Positions 13,631 to 33,900 of a stretch of DNA of 64,000 nucleotides are shown piece by piece. A program made the position numbers and the translations under genes. The stretch lies in NCBI RefSeq assembly GCF_000003815.2, contig NC_049989.1, positions 14,387,671-14,451,670 of the forward strand. The letters are read 5' to 3'. Source of the stretch: Branchiostoma floridae (Eukaryota; Chordata; Leptocardii; Amphioxiformes; Branchiostomatidae). The notes beneath the pieces were generated by a model that saw nothing but the letters and a program-made list of their open reading frames with translations, was not told where the DNA came from and did no database searches. Each line of letters opens with the position of its first letter. Position 1 is the stretch's first letter.

Positions 13631-14578
13631 CACACAAGCACACACAGAGACAAGGACATCACATAGATGCACTTGCTGACGCAGTATCTATAGACCAACC
13701 TTCAAATGCCCTTAATGTATGGAACCTTAATCTTCACTAAATGCCCCACCCCTTTCGTTGTAATTTTGATACAGTCAAACCTGCCCAAGACGACCACCCG
13801 GGGGACCGGAAAAAAAGCGGTCGAATTGGACAGGTGGTCGCCGAGAAGAGTATCGACTCAAAACATGCCCGATGCAAAGTATAAATGGTTGCCGTTGTGT
13901 TTAATGGCAAATATCAAGCACACCTGCACGCACGCAAAGAAGCGAGGTCTTTAATGTCAAATACAACACGCACACTGTAAACTGTAAATTTAACCTCAAA
14001 ATCCGACGCAAACTGGCCGATTTCGGTACAAAATCGCGCTAATTATCATCAAAAATCGATGAAAACCTCAATTTTGTGGTCGTTACGGGTCCCAATTTGG
14101 GCCGGTCGCGGTCGCGTTGGCCAGGTTGTCGTTGAGAAAAGGTCGCTTAATGCTTACGTCAATGGGAAAATAAATCGGGACCGAGAAAAAGCGGTCGAAA
14201 TGGCCAGGTGGTCGCTGGGAAGAGGTGGTCGCTCGGGCAGGTTTGACTGTACTTCTGGCTTCATCATAATTCATGGTGAGTCCAATATCTATCATTCAAA
14301 TGGTAGTATTACGTCTACAAAATCTGAAACCGATTTTTCCTGTGTGCCTGGTCTATATAATGTGTTTAAATTGGTGAATCATTCCAAAACAGGACCCTTT
14401 CATTTCACTTTCACAACGAGCTGCGAATATCAACGGAGACCCATATAATTTTGCGCGAACATGACATCTGAAAACCTGCACCTATCTCTTAAAATTAGAC
14501 ATGGATTTAACATTTCTGGACCAACTTACCGCTGAACGTCTCCTGATGGATGTACAGCTTGAAAACTTTCGCAGCCAT
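243..14578 (-). CDS. DEPDC5: DEPDC5, GATOR1 subunit; N-terminal 15 coding exons, partial at left edge
   Basis: DEPDC5 (yeast Iml1) is a subunit of GATOR1, the GAP complex for RagA/B that restrains mTORC1 at the lysosome when amino acids are low. Coding exons, in transcript order: 14530-14578, 13274-13361, 12722-12771, 12492-12574, 11516-11599, 8801-8850, 7274-7343, 6847-6925, 6198-6256, 5979-6048, 5688-5760, 4858-4961, 1977-2051, 830-1026, 243-310. All have GT/AG borders and compatible phases, giving about 399 residues. Recognisable vertebrate-like blocks are [119 protein letters not shown] and [12 protein letters not shown]. These cover the N-terminal domain and most of the SABA domain; the DEP and C-terminal domains lie beyond position 1. 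The start is the ATG at 14578-14576 ([12 protein letters not shown]), matching the family N-terminus. Vertebrate DEPDC5 is about 1600 aa, so roughly a quarter is here. Introns carry many transposons. Confidence 0.95.
498..674 (+). mobile_element. LINE ORF2 C-terminal remnant with zinc-knuckle motif
   Basis: An open frame to a stop at 672-674 reads ...[20 protein letters not shown], then [20 protein letters not shown]. The Cys-x2-Cys...His-x4-Cys pattern is common after the reverse transcriptase of invertebrate non-LTR retrotransposons and related RT-derived elements. No RT core is present, so this is a truncated relic in a DEPDC5 intron, antisense to the gene. The following stretch (756-805) recurs inverted at about 5170-5220, which suggests a shared dispersed repeat. 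Confidence 0.65.
1071..1575. mobile_element. Inverted-repeat DNA element (MITE-like), about 505 bp
   Basis: TTAGGCCACAGCAAGTAAAT at the left end returns as its reverse complement at the right (ATTTACTTGCTGTGGCC). The terminal inverted repeats are about 36 bp and almost identical. There is no coding sequence inside. It lies in the DEPDC5 intron between 310/830 and 1977 exons, within the segment from 1026 to 1977. Confidence 0.65.
2096..2757 (+). repeat. Left 662-bp direct repeat
   Basis: First copy of the long direct repeat of the composite element. It includes a full CRE (TGACGTCA, about 2463) and two short ORFs that also occur unchanged in the second copy and look non-coding. Confidence 0.9.
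3893..4554 (+). repeat. Right 662-bp direct repeat
   Basis: Second copy, same orientation. No differences from the left copy were found by eye, so the duplication or insertion is recent. Confidence 0.9.
4562..4772 (-). mobile_element. Worn copy of the CTGTAAATGC MITE
   Basis: Contains the family's inner motifs (TTCGCGGTAGCGGGAAAAGG, AAACCACTGC, TTTCTGCATTACAG) in reverse orientation, with damaged ends. It directly follows the composite element. Better copies are at 9017-9217 and 48740-48931. Confidence 0.55.
5019..5130 (+). mobile_element. Fragment of the CAGTCAAACCTG MITE
   Basis: AGTCAAACCTGCCCAAGACG followed by GGGGGACCGG and GCGGTCGATTTGG matches the left end of the full element at 13772-14249. 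The right half is missing. Confidence 0.6.
5335..5570. repeat. SINE-like dispersed repeat fragment
   Basis: Contains AAGTGCCTTTCCCAAG twice and GTGGTGGGTTCAAATGAGTAG, resembling the repeats at about 44310-44600 and 59245-59490 (GTGATGGGTTCTTTAAC). No gene signal is present. Relationship by eye only. Confidence 0.3.
7622..8653. mobile_element. hAT-type non-autonomous transposon, 1032 bp
   Basis: Termini TAGTGGTGCGTACCG and CGGTACGCACCACTA are perfect inverted repeats, flanked by the 8-bp target duplication CTGGTGAT (7614-7621, 8654-8661), as in the hAT superfamily. Subterminal regions repeat the motif TCCGGTTC(A/G)GGT in both orientations. No transposase ORF is present. Located in a DEPDC5 intron. 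Confidence 0.88.
9017..9217. mobile_element. CTGTAAATGC MITE, TA target, 201 bp
   Basis: Starts CTGTAAATGCAGAAATGTTC and ends TTAAATGCATTTACAG, with TA on both sides. The interior alternates TTCGCGGT/ACCGCGAA-type motifs. TA duplication and short palindromic structure fit a Tc1/mariner-type MITE. Confidence 0.75.
9387..9741. mobile_element. Inverted-repeat element CAGTGCCCGAAATAC, 355 bp
   Basis: Ends CAGTGCCCGAAATAC and GTATTTCGAGCACTG, flanked by CAATG duplications (9382-9386, 9742-9746). Terminal sequence is shared with the elements at 11645-11951 and 30601-30904, but the interior differs (GGTTGCGCCAAGC motifs). Confidence 0.65.
11645..11951. mobile_element. Inverted-repeat element CAGGGCTCGAAATAC, 307 bp
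   Basis: Termini CAGGGCTCGAAATAC and GTATTTCGAGCCCTG are perfect inverses with GTAAA duplications. The interior repeats TACCTGCAC / GTGCAGGTA many times. A close relative lies at 30601-30904. Confidence 0.8.
12052..12446. mobile_element. Inverted-repeat element, about 395 bp
   Basis: TAGGAAAAAAATGTTG at the left is matched by CAACATTTTTTTCCTA at the right. An inner TAGGTAGGG motif also recurs. There is no ORF. Located in a DEPDC5 intron next to exon 12492-12574. Confidence 0.55.
12992..13231 (+). mobile_element. LINE ORF2 C-terminal end
   Basis: An open frame to TAA at 13229 reads [20 protein letters not shown], then VKEEFKTRL. This is the typical last segment of Jockey/L2/CR1-like ORF2 proteins (FFP-R-x5-WN-LP ... 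FK-L). A tandem ATTCAAGGTAAAG-type tail follows, as at LINE 3' ends. It is 5'-truncated and antisense in a DEPDC5 intron. Confidence 0.75.
13447..13655. repeat. (CA)n microsatellite
   Basis: A CA-dominated run, the longest pure part at about 13579-13626, with ATG/GAC interruptions. Lies in DEPDC5 intron 1. The ORFs it creates on both strands (Thr/His and Val/Cys repeats) are artefacts. Confidence 0.95.
13772..14249. mobile_element. CAGTCAAACCTGCCC MITE, TA target, 478 bp
   Basis: CAGTCAAACCTGCCC at the left and GGGCAGGTTTGACTG at the right, with TA on both sides. Inner motifs GCGGTCGAATTGG and AGGTGGTCGC recur in both halves. Another complete copy is at 32888-33350, with a fragment at 5019. 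Confidence 0.85.
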
Positions 14579-14814
14579 CCTCCTATTTATTGCAATCACG
14601 GTAAAAATTGAAAATATTTACAATTTTTCACTTGAGACAGCGCCATCTTGGAAAATACCCATGATGCATCAAACCTCGCGAGACGTTATGGGATTTTCCG
14701 AGATGACCTGTTGTGACCCCCGTTGCATAGCAACACAAATAGATCGCCGCGGAGGGAGTGACTGAACGGTTGTGCGTGTTTTCTCCCAATTTTCGCGGCA
14801 TTTAAAGGTTCAAA
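14579..14814. promoter_or_regulatory. Bidirectional DEPDC5/DRC1 promoter
   Basis: Only 236 bp separate the two divergent start codons. On the DEPDC5 side, GCGCCATCTTGG (about 14639-14651) reads CCAAGATGGCGC on the DEPDC5 strand. This is a YY1-type motif of the kind often found just downstream of transcription starts. On the DRC1 side there is an X-box-like palindrome at 14722-14734. No clear TATA box was seen, and the centre is moderately GC-rich (CCGCGGAGGGAG). Both 5' UTRs must be short. Assignment of the motifs is inference. Confidence 0.8.
14722..14734. promoter_or_regulatory. RFX X-box-like site upstream of DRC1
   Basis: GTTGCATAGCAAC is a perfect 5-bp inverted repeat (GTTGC, 3-bp spacer, GCAAC) 81 bp upstream of the DRC1 ATG. 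It has one mismatch to the consensus RYYNYYN(1-3)RRNRAC. RFX factors bind X-boxes to drive axonemal genes, so its place before a dynein regulatory complex gene is what one would expect. Confidence 0.7.
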
Positions 14815-26080
<11,266 letters not shown>

Positions 26081-26830
26081 ACCACTAGTTTTAGGGGAAA
26101 GGAGTTTTAAAACCTGTCTGATTTACGAGTAGATAACAGGGTTAGCATACTACAACCAAAAAAACAAGTCTGTCACTTTTCTCAGATGGAGGAAGCATCT
26201 TACATGTATGTTTCTGCATCTCTCTGCATCAACAGACAGATCCCATAGTCCTGCCAATCTCAAAATAAAACAAAAGAATGCAAAATACTTTATGGACATG
26301 CAGCCACTCTCTCATTGGTCAAACTGGTAATTGCTCTGCTATCATTGGTTGAACTGCTAAATGTGATGGATAGTTGGGATCGGCCCATTGTAGAATGATG
26401 CAAGTTTCTGCAACAGCTATTAGAATCACACTTTATGTTGGATTTCAAAGGAAAATAAATATTCACTTAATTTTCGATATATATATCACAATATATGGTG
26501 CCACCAGAAAAGAATTGTAAAGCTAAGTTTAATCTGCATATTTTTTGTTGTGAATTCAGCATACAAGCTCTGCAAAGTTTAGAAGTGGTTCAGGTGTTGA
26601 TAGTTTGTTTATCGTTGTTCTTCCACCTCAAGATTTTTATCACATGTATGTACATTGTACTTCACCAGAACTGCATTTTTAGCAGTTTGTGATTGGTCTA
26701 TTTTTGTAGATATTGGGTGATACAAACAAAGATGTTTATAACAAGAGTTTTATATTGTGAATGAACTGTGCACTACTGTATATGCATTTATCACATTGTA
26801 AAAATAAAACTATATTGCAAATTACCATTT
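26081..26830 (+). terminator. DRC1 3' UTR and poly(A) signal
   Basis: AT-rich sequence follows the TAG stop. AATAAA at 26803-26808 is the best poly(A) signal, which would make a 3' UTR of about 740 nt. Part of the UTR (about 26255-26370) is a dispersed repeat with a second copy at about 49378-49490; both contain GGACATGCAGCCA and ATCATTGGTTGAACTGCTAA. Confidence 0.6.
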
Positions 26831-27930
26831 CATGCATTTTCTGTTGGAGTGAACTATAGTATTAATTTTCAATGAATAGAACAGTAAGCAATATTTCAGT
26901 ATGATGATAGATTTAATATAAACATCTGATTACACAACAATAGGATTTCACAGACAAAGAATTAAATCTTTTCCAACTTTTCTTACATTTTTATATTCAT
27001 ATATTTTCTTATCATTCCACAAGTTTATTGCACTACTAATTTCATTCTCTGAGGTTCCCTACAAAAATCATTGGTAGAGGCAAAGTCTAACATTAACAGC
27101 AGAAAAAAGCATCTGCAAAATAAGTATTAACTGCCATGTTGTTACATGGCAACTTAAATGTTTCCACATATTTACAGAATTATAACTTATAATGCTTGCA
27201 TTTGGCACTAAACACTAACACCTTCAAAAACTGCAGTAAGAATAAAATGTGTACAAAAAAAGATGTTCTACACAGCATTAAATGCAGAATAAACATTATC
27301 ATATAATAAAATGATACAATTATATCAGTATTTACATAACGTTATAGTTTCTAAAGCTTGCGTTAAAGCCCATTGCCCATCCCAATGTTATACTTATAGA
27401 CAGTCCTGTAAGTCTGTCATAAAATAGTTTAATAGCAGCAAAAATGCATCTAACGTAATATTCATGAAATTATACTTTCAAGAATATCAACCTTACATTG
27501 AATATAGCCTATTGCAAGCAGTTTTCCTGATCAGTTATTAGCAAGGATATATCAGTTGTACCATTAGGCCACACTAGTTTAATTTGTTTGTTCACAGATT
27601 TTCAAAAATGGAAGAACATCATGAAAATAAAGCCTGAGGACCAGTGGACATGGTCATAGTCAACTTAACCTCCCTGCCCGTTGCAGTTATGATGTCTGCT
27701 TGCTATATTTTCACTTTAAAAAAATCTGTGAACCAACAAACTAAATTTAAGTGGCCTTACTGGCATTCTTAAGTTTTTCATTCATCCTACACTGACAATA
27801 TGCCCTTCTCAAATGGCTTACTTCATAATTTCTTATAAGCATGAATACATTGTCTCCAATAATACCTACACACGCGTCCCCAAGATGTTTTTTCAACATT
27901 ACTCTTGTTTTGTCTAACACATTAGGACAG
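26831..27930. other. Convergent spacer between DRC1 and the EF-hand gene
   Basis: AT-rich sequence with no coding signal seen. The minus-strand reading holds AATAAA at about 27024-27029, a possible poly(A) signal for the EF-hand gene, which would give a 3' UTR of about 0.9 kb. Confidence 0.4.
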
Positions 27931-30900
27931 CTATAACATCTGTAGTAGTTTCCTGATGGGAGGGTTGACTTTCACACCGTGTAGTTTCCACTCCAGAGCG
28001 CAGAAGTCTGCGTCCTCCACTCGCTCCTTCTGGCTGTACATGATGTCATCAGTGTCTTCCGTACTGTAACAAGACAATAAAAGTAAAATATGTTAGATCT
28101 TAGAATGCATAATAACTGCACATATGCACTCAAAACTATGAGATGACTTACTCTACCTACTCTCAGAGGTACATGTCTTTTTGCATTTCAATAGGGCTTT
28201 CTGTTTTGTAACATTTTCTTTATGGCTGCGAGACATAAAGAAAATGATACAAGAAAGAAAGCCCAATAGAAAAACAGACACTTCAAAAACAGTCAGAGCC
28301 AAACCTCTGCTTGGAGACTATATCCTACCCCCTGCTGACAGATTGTTTACAGTGATTTCACGGTCAATCAATAGTAGGAAGGGCAGCAGCTGAGTGCTAA
28401 TCCTTGCACAACAGGGGGTGAGTTGGCAACAGCAGCTTGAAGCAGATTGGAGTCATTAAAAAGTGATTTGCACTGGTGATCAGTACTGTTGGCTAGAGAT
28501 GGCATAGGTAGGGAAAATTCAGGTCTAGGGCTAATCAGGTCAGGAGTATCAGGTCTGAAACTGGACCTGATTATGGCAATACTGTTGTTAGATCCTATTT
28601 TGGAAAGCAAGACACAAGTATACAGGTACTAAGTCCCTCTGAGTGCTACAAATCATTTTGTATGTTGAAATTATTTAATTTTCAATGTAATGCAAGCAGA
28701 AAAAAAGTAATAAAATGTGTAAATATTCATTTTATCACACTGGGCTGTTTTTTTAGCATGGCTGATAAAATATAAACAGTAAACCTCAAAATGAACATTC
28801 ATGGAAAAAATTCATATCCTAATCGGCCCAACAAAAGTCCACTGAATTTTTCTGGTCTTTTTGTTCCAGACTGGTCCAGTCCAAAACACTGGTTTTGTGT
28901 ACCAGTTGGTACCATGTACCAGCCCCTACCCCTACTAGTGGCCTAAATACATGTATTACTAGAAAGGCAACATTTTTGAAAAAATGCAGGATGTGGGCGA
29001 AGGGAAAAGAAAGGAAAAATCGCAAGAAAAGAAACAACTAGAATGACAACATTTTCGCGAAAATGCAGCAAGTCTTTCCCGTGGCCTTTTTTGAAGTTTA
29101 ATTTAAACTATCTTACACACAATAGTAATTGCCATTAGGTGCCCCGTATTCTCGGTTCACCCCTATTCTCGGCCTTTACCTGACGTCACGGGTTGTGCTG
29201 TGTAGCAATTAATTATAAAGCTGAAATTCATGATCAGGTTCAGGTCCGGTACCGTACCGTAGCCTCCATTCCAAATTTGACTTAACGACGCAGGCGACAG
29301 ACATCGACGATACAGTATTTGGCTGCCGGTATGGTCCGAGGCGTTGACGAGCCCCCCTCCCCACATGGACCGTCCGACCGTTTTTAAACGCCGTCTTTTG
29401 AGGGCAATTAAAAAATAAATAAAAAGGCGTGTAAACTGAACGATGCTCTGTTTGCAAGATAAATTGTTGTAAATATCAAAAAAGAAAAAAAAAGGACAAC
29501 TAAAAGAAAGTTGTTCCCGCCCGGAATCGAACCAGGGTTGACCTAGCGAAAAAAGCGCAAACGTAGCTGGTGCTTTAGCCATTCGGCCAAGCTTGCCGTA
29601 ACGTTATTGCTGGCATTTTAACAGGTACATGTATACAAATGCAATGCGTAGCTTGAACACGTCCGTTCACTGTTTAATTTGCAAGATTCCAAGGTCCCAT
29701 TTTCTGAAGATAATGTTTTTCTGTGCAAATTTATCAATCTTGTTCATTCCGTGGCGGGCAACTTCTTCCTTGAGCGCCTGTTTGGTCGAATGCATGGCCG
29801 ATTTACTGCCGCGTCTCAGCTGCTATTATAAAACTGGATGCCGAATGACATTTTGTGTTCTCTGCGTTGATAGGTCCAGCTCTGACGTACACCCGAGACA
29901 GTCTGAATTTAGGCCAATCAAAAAGCTGGGAACGCGGAGTATTTGCTAACAGCTTCCATTTTTCTGAGTTTTGATTGGCTATTATCAAAATGGATGCCGA
30001 TTGTGTCCTGCGCGTTGATAGGTTCACCTCTGATGTACAACCGAGAAAGTGCGACTTTAGGCCAATCAAAAAGCTTGAAACATGGAGTACGTATACATGG
30101 AGGCTTCCATTTGTTTCTGATTTCCGGTGAAATACTTGTAAGAAAACTATATGTGTGGCTTCGCCCACATAAATATTAGCCTACCAAAGGATCCAGGTAA
30201 AAAACTGCTTAACTAAGACTTACACAAAGTATGTGTACAGCATCCTCTCAGCCAGTGCACAGACAGCGGTGAACAGTTTGGCGTCAAACTTGGTGTCGTC
30301 GGTGGCCTGGATGACGTCGAGGATTTTCTGGACTTGCTCCGTCGTGACACCGTCCACGTGGATCTGTTTCAGCGCCTTGTCTAATTCCTGAAAGATCAAA
30401 TGACAATTACAATTCTGCCAAAGAAAATATAGATAAATAGCTTAAAAGCATGCATTTGGGTGACATTAAAAAATAAACTTGGCTCAATGGAGATTCTGAC
30501 TTTTTTTGTTCAAACATTTAATGGTATTGCAATTATTCTTGAACTCTTCATTCAGTTTTGTTTTTAGCTTTTCTGTGTCTGCCAAAATTCTATACTGTGA
30601 CAGGGGTCGAAATACTTTTTTCTGCATACCTGGACTGGTGCAGGTAACATTTAAAATTACCTGCACCAGACAATTTTACCTGCACTACTCTGAGTTTATG
30701 AAGTATGGATAATACTAAAATTGTTCATTGATCAGGAACCATTGCTATATATATATACACCTACATGTACATCATAGGACATTTATGTATAAAACCCAGT
30801 ACATGGACCAGTGCAGGTTAGGTACAGGTAGACACCAGAAACACCTGCACAGCTCCAATTTTACCTTCACTAACCTACATATGCAGGTGGTATTTCGAGC

Positions 30901-33900
30901 CCTGCTGTGATCTTCTATGACAATATGAAAATTTGAAGAATTACAGTAAGGTGTTACCTTAACACTGATGATTCCATCCCTGTCTCTGTCTGCCTTTGTG
31001 AAGGACTGCTTGTACAGGTTCTGTCTCCTCTTGCTCACAATGCAGTAGTTAGACAGGTACTCAATAGGACTCATCCCTAAAAGCAGATCAGACAGTATGT
31101 TAGTATGTTAGTTCTATCTTATGCTTTACAGACATAGCGTACATTGACTACATTCTGGAAAAGGTGAAAACCATATAACCAAACTGAAACCTTAATCCGT
31201 GATCATAGCTTCATCAGGTTATGTCACAAGAATATTACATTCAGCCATGGCCCAAAAGGTCTACTCATGGGACTGATAAAATGGGTGGTTACTATAGACA
31301 GGATTCTTAATGTTAATGTATCAAATTGATGGGAAATTATCAATCAAATATCCAAGGGACCATCAGAAAATGTTCACATTGGCTAGGTGGCCCTTACATG
31401 TATGTAAAGGTGGTTAGTTGTACAGGTTTGACTGTATTCTTCTAAAACTATGACTCTGTTCGCAATTCTTAAATTTTCATCCTACTCCAGGACCTACATC
31501 ATTAAAAGTGTTTGTGAATATCATTCCAGGTTTTTATTGTCACCTACCCCAGATTTTTTATAGTGTCATCCTAGATAGTTTACTTGGATCCCATATACTT
31601 TCCACATCAACAGAAAGGTTGATACACTGATCATGTAGGTTGATACTCAGGCTAAGATTTTCATGCTAATTAATTATTTCAAAAGATCATGAAGACCTAA
31701 TAGTGGACTTAATCCCACCTTCCAGTAGTCTCATGTCCATAGGCAGCTCGAATCTGCTGATCTGTCTGGACAGGGCCAGTCTCCCCTGCAGCCACGCCTG
31801 CTGTTTGGGTCGCTTCACCTCAAACTCCTGGACCTCCGCAACGATGGCGTCGTTTTCCGCCTTGTTCTCCAAGAGATTTTTCCTCCTCATCTTCATCTCC
31901 ATGTTTAAGATCTCCTGTGAGAAAGATTTGGAGTATGATAATCAATGAGCAATATCCAAATGGCTGAGTATGAACAGTACATTTTTTACTTGATTGTTAT
32001 CGTTTGACACGTAACATAAGCTGTAATTCTAACCATGTGTGAATGGAGAGAACCTTGATTTATTGATAATAATTGATGTAAAAAGCTACAAATGTGTCCT
32101 TATGCAGAAGCTAAAACACCAAACTCACTCCCTTACATAAACAGTGTTTTTTAAACATCTGATACGGTTCATGACAGGAAAACTATGAACTTGAAACAGC
32201 TTACAAAAAAGTCATTTGTTAAGTATACATTCAAACCAATACCAAGAATAGTCCACAACATTGCACACGCTATGTGACTTTCTCCTTAGAAACCTACCCT
32301 ACATTATTTTTTTGGTACATGTATGCCAAAATGCTCCAAATGTCCTAATGTATTACTCAGACTGACTGACTGATTATTCAACTGACCAAACAACAGATAT
32401 AACAGAAAATGCATAAACCTACCAGTACTCACATTGCCAAATAAATGTAATAACAAGTACACCTGAAACCTGCTTCTACAAAAACATGAGTCCCGACCAA
32501 CTGTTCTTCCCTTGCCTACGCAATCTCCTGTTTTCAGAGTGTTTGACACATGAACATATGCCTGAGCCACTGGATGGTTCTTTCAGACCATTTCAAGCAT
32601 GTTAGATGACATGGTTAATGCACTGTGTAGTGGTCAGCGGAGACAAAAGTCGCCCGCTCTCGTGAGGGATAAGTTTACGGACCGGGCTGTCAAGAGGGTC
32701 AGCTGAGTAATCACAAGGTGAGGTTTTGTTATTCCGTAATGAACAAACGACTAAGGAAAGCTGGAGTGGTGCAGTAAGAACTTAAGGGACTGTCGTCAGA
32801 AAAACTCGAGAGACTTCATCTGTACTGCAACCCTGCTCTTTGACAGCGGTTTGACAGAAACATTGTTGTTTGCATATTTGCATAATACAGTCAAACCTGT
32901 CTATAGCGACCACTCAAGGGACTGGTCAAAATTGGCCACTATAGAGAGGTGGCCGCTATAGAGAAAATACTGATTAATAAAGACCACAAGCAAAAAGTTA
33001 CACATGGTTTTAGTAACAATCAATACCTTATATGACCTCGTTTGTCGGCGGTAGGGCAGTTTTGTTTTGAAAATAAAGAGGTTTTAAATCCGGCGGGGTT
33101 TTAAAATGGGTGACAATACGGCTGCTGTATGGCCGAATGCGTGCCGGACCGTCGATCAGCCGTCCGCTGTGGCCGTAATTGGCAGTGTTTCTTTGTCTTC
33201 GGGACCGGAAATCATGTGGCCGTGGCCGCGTTGGGCAGGTGGCCGCTAAGCCCATTTCTTAATCATTACGAATCCAAGGAACCGACAAAAAGTGGCCACT
33301 ATAGCCAGGTGGCCGGTATGCAAAGGTGGCCGCTAATACAGGTTTGACTGTACATAGGACCTATTCGGTGATCGTTAATAACAATCTATTCATAATGGTC
33401 AAAAGAAATTTCTTAATTTACCAAAGGCAACTACAGTAATGTTGTAACATAGTGTGTTGTGATAAGTGTTTGTGAAATGATGTTTGATGGTTTCTTGGTT
33501 AGCTTATCCTTCTAATGTGCTCCTTGTGTATTTCGAGTGACTCTTGAGGATTTAAGGTTCTTAAAGTGTTTTGCCCAAGAAAGAAAACATGGCATGTAAG
33601 CTTTCTCCTCAGTTCTAGAAAACAACTCAAGGAGCACTAAGTATCTGACATTAGTCTGTAAGACAGATCATTCAGAGGGAAATTCACTGTTTACAGACTT
33701 AGTACATATAAATGCTCTTATACTTTTAAACCCCCATTTCACTAGGGCAACAACCTAACTGTGACTGAAGTGTAAGAATGCTTAACGAATCTCATAGATA
33801 AAAAGCAGAACCTTTTTATGTTCTGTACATGTGTGTTTTGATGTCTTTTCAGTCATATTTCAACATTTTGCATGATATTCAAATGATGAAGTCAAGGACT

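Noticed and set aside
13429-13740. ORFs over the CA repeat on both strands
   Set aside because: Low-complexity translation of a microsatellite (Thr/His or Val/Cys); no gene signal.
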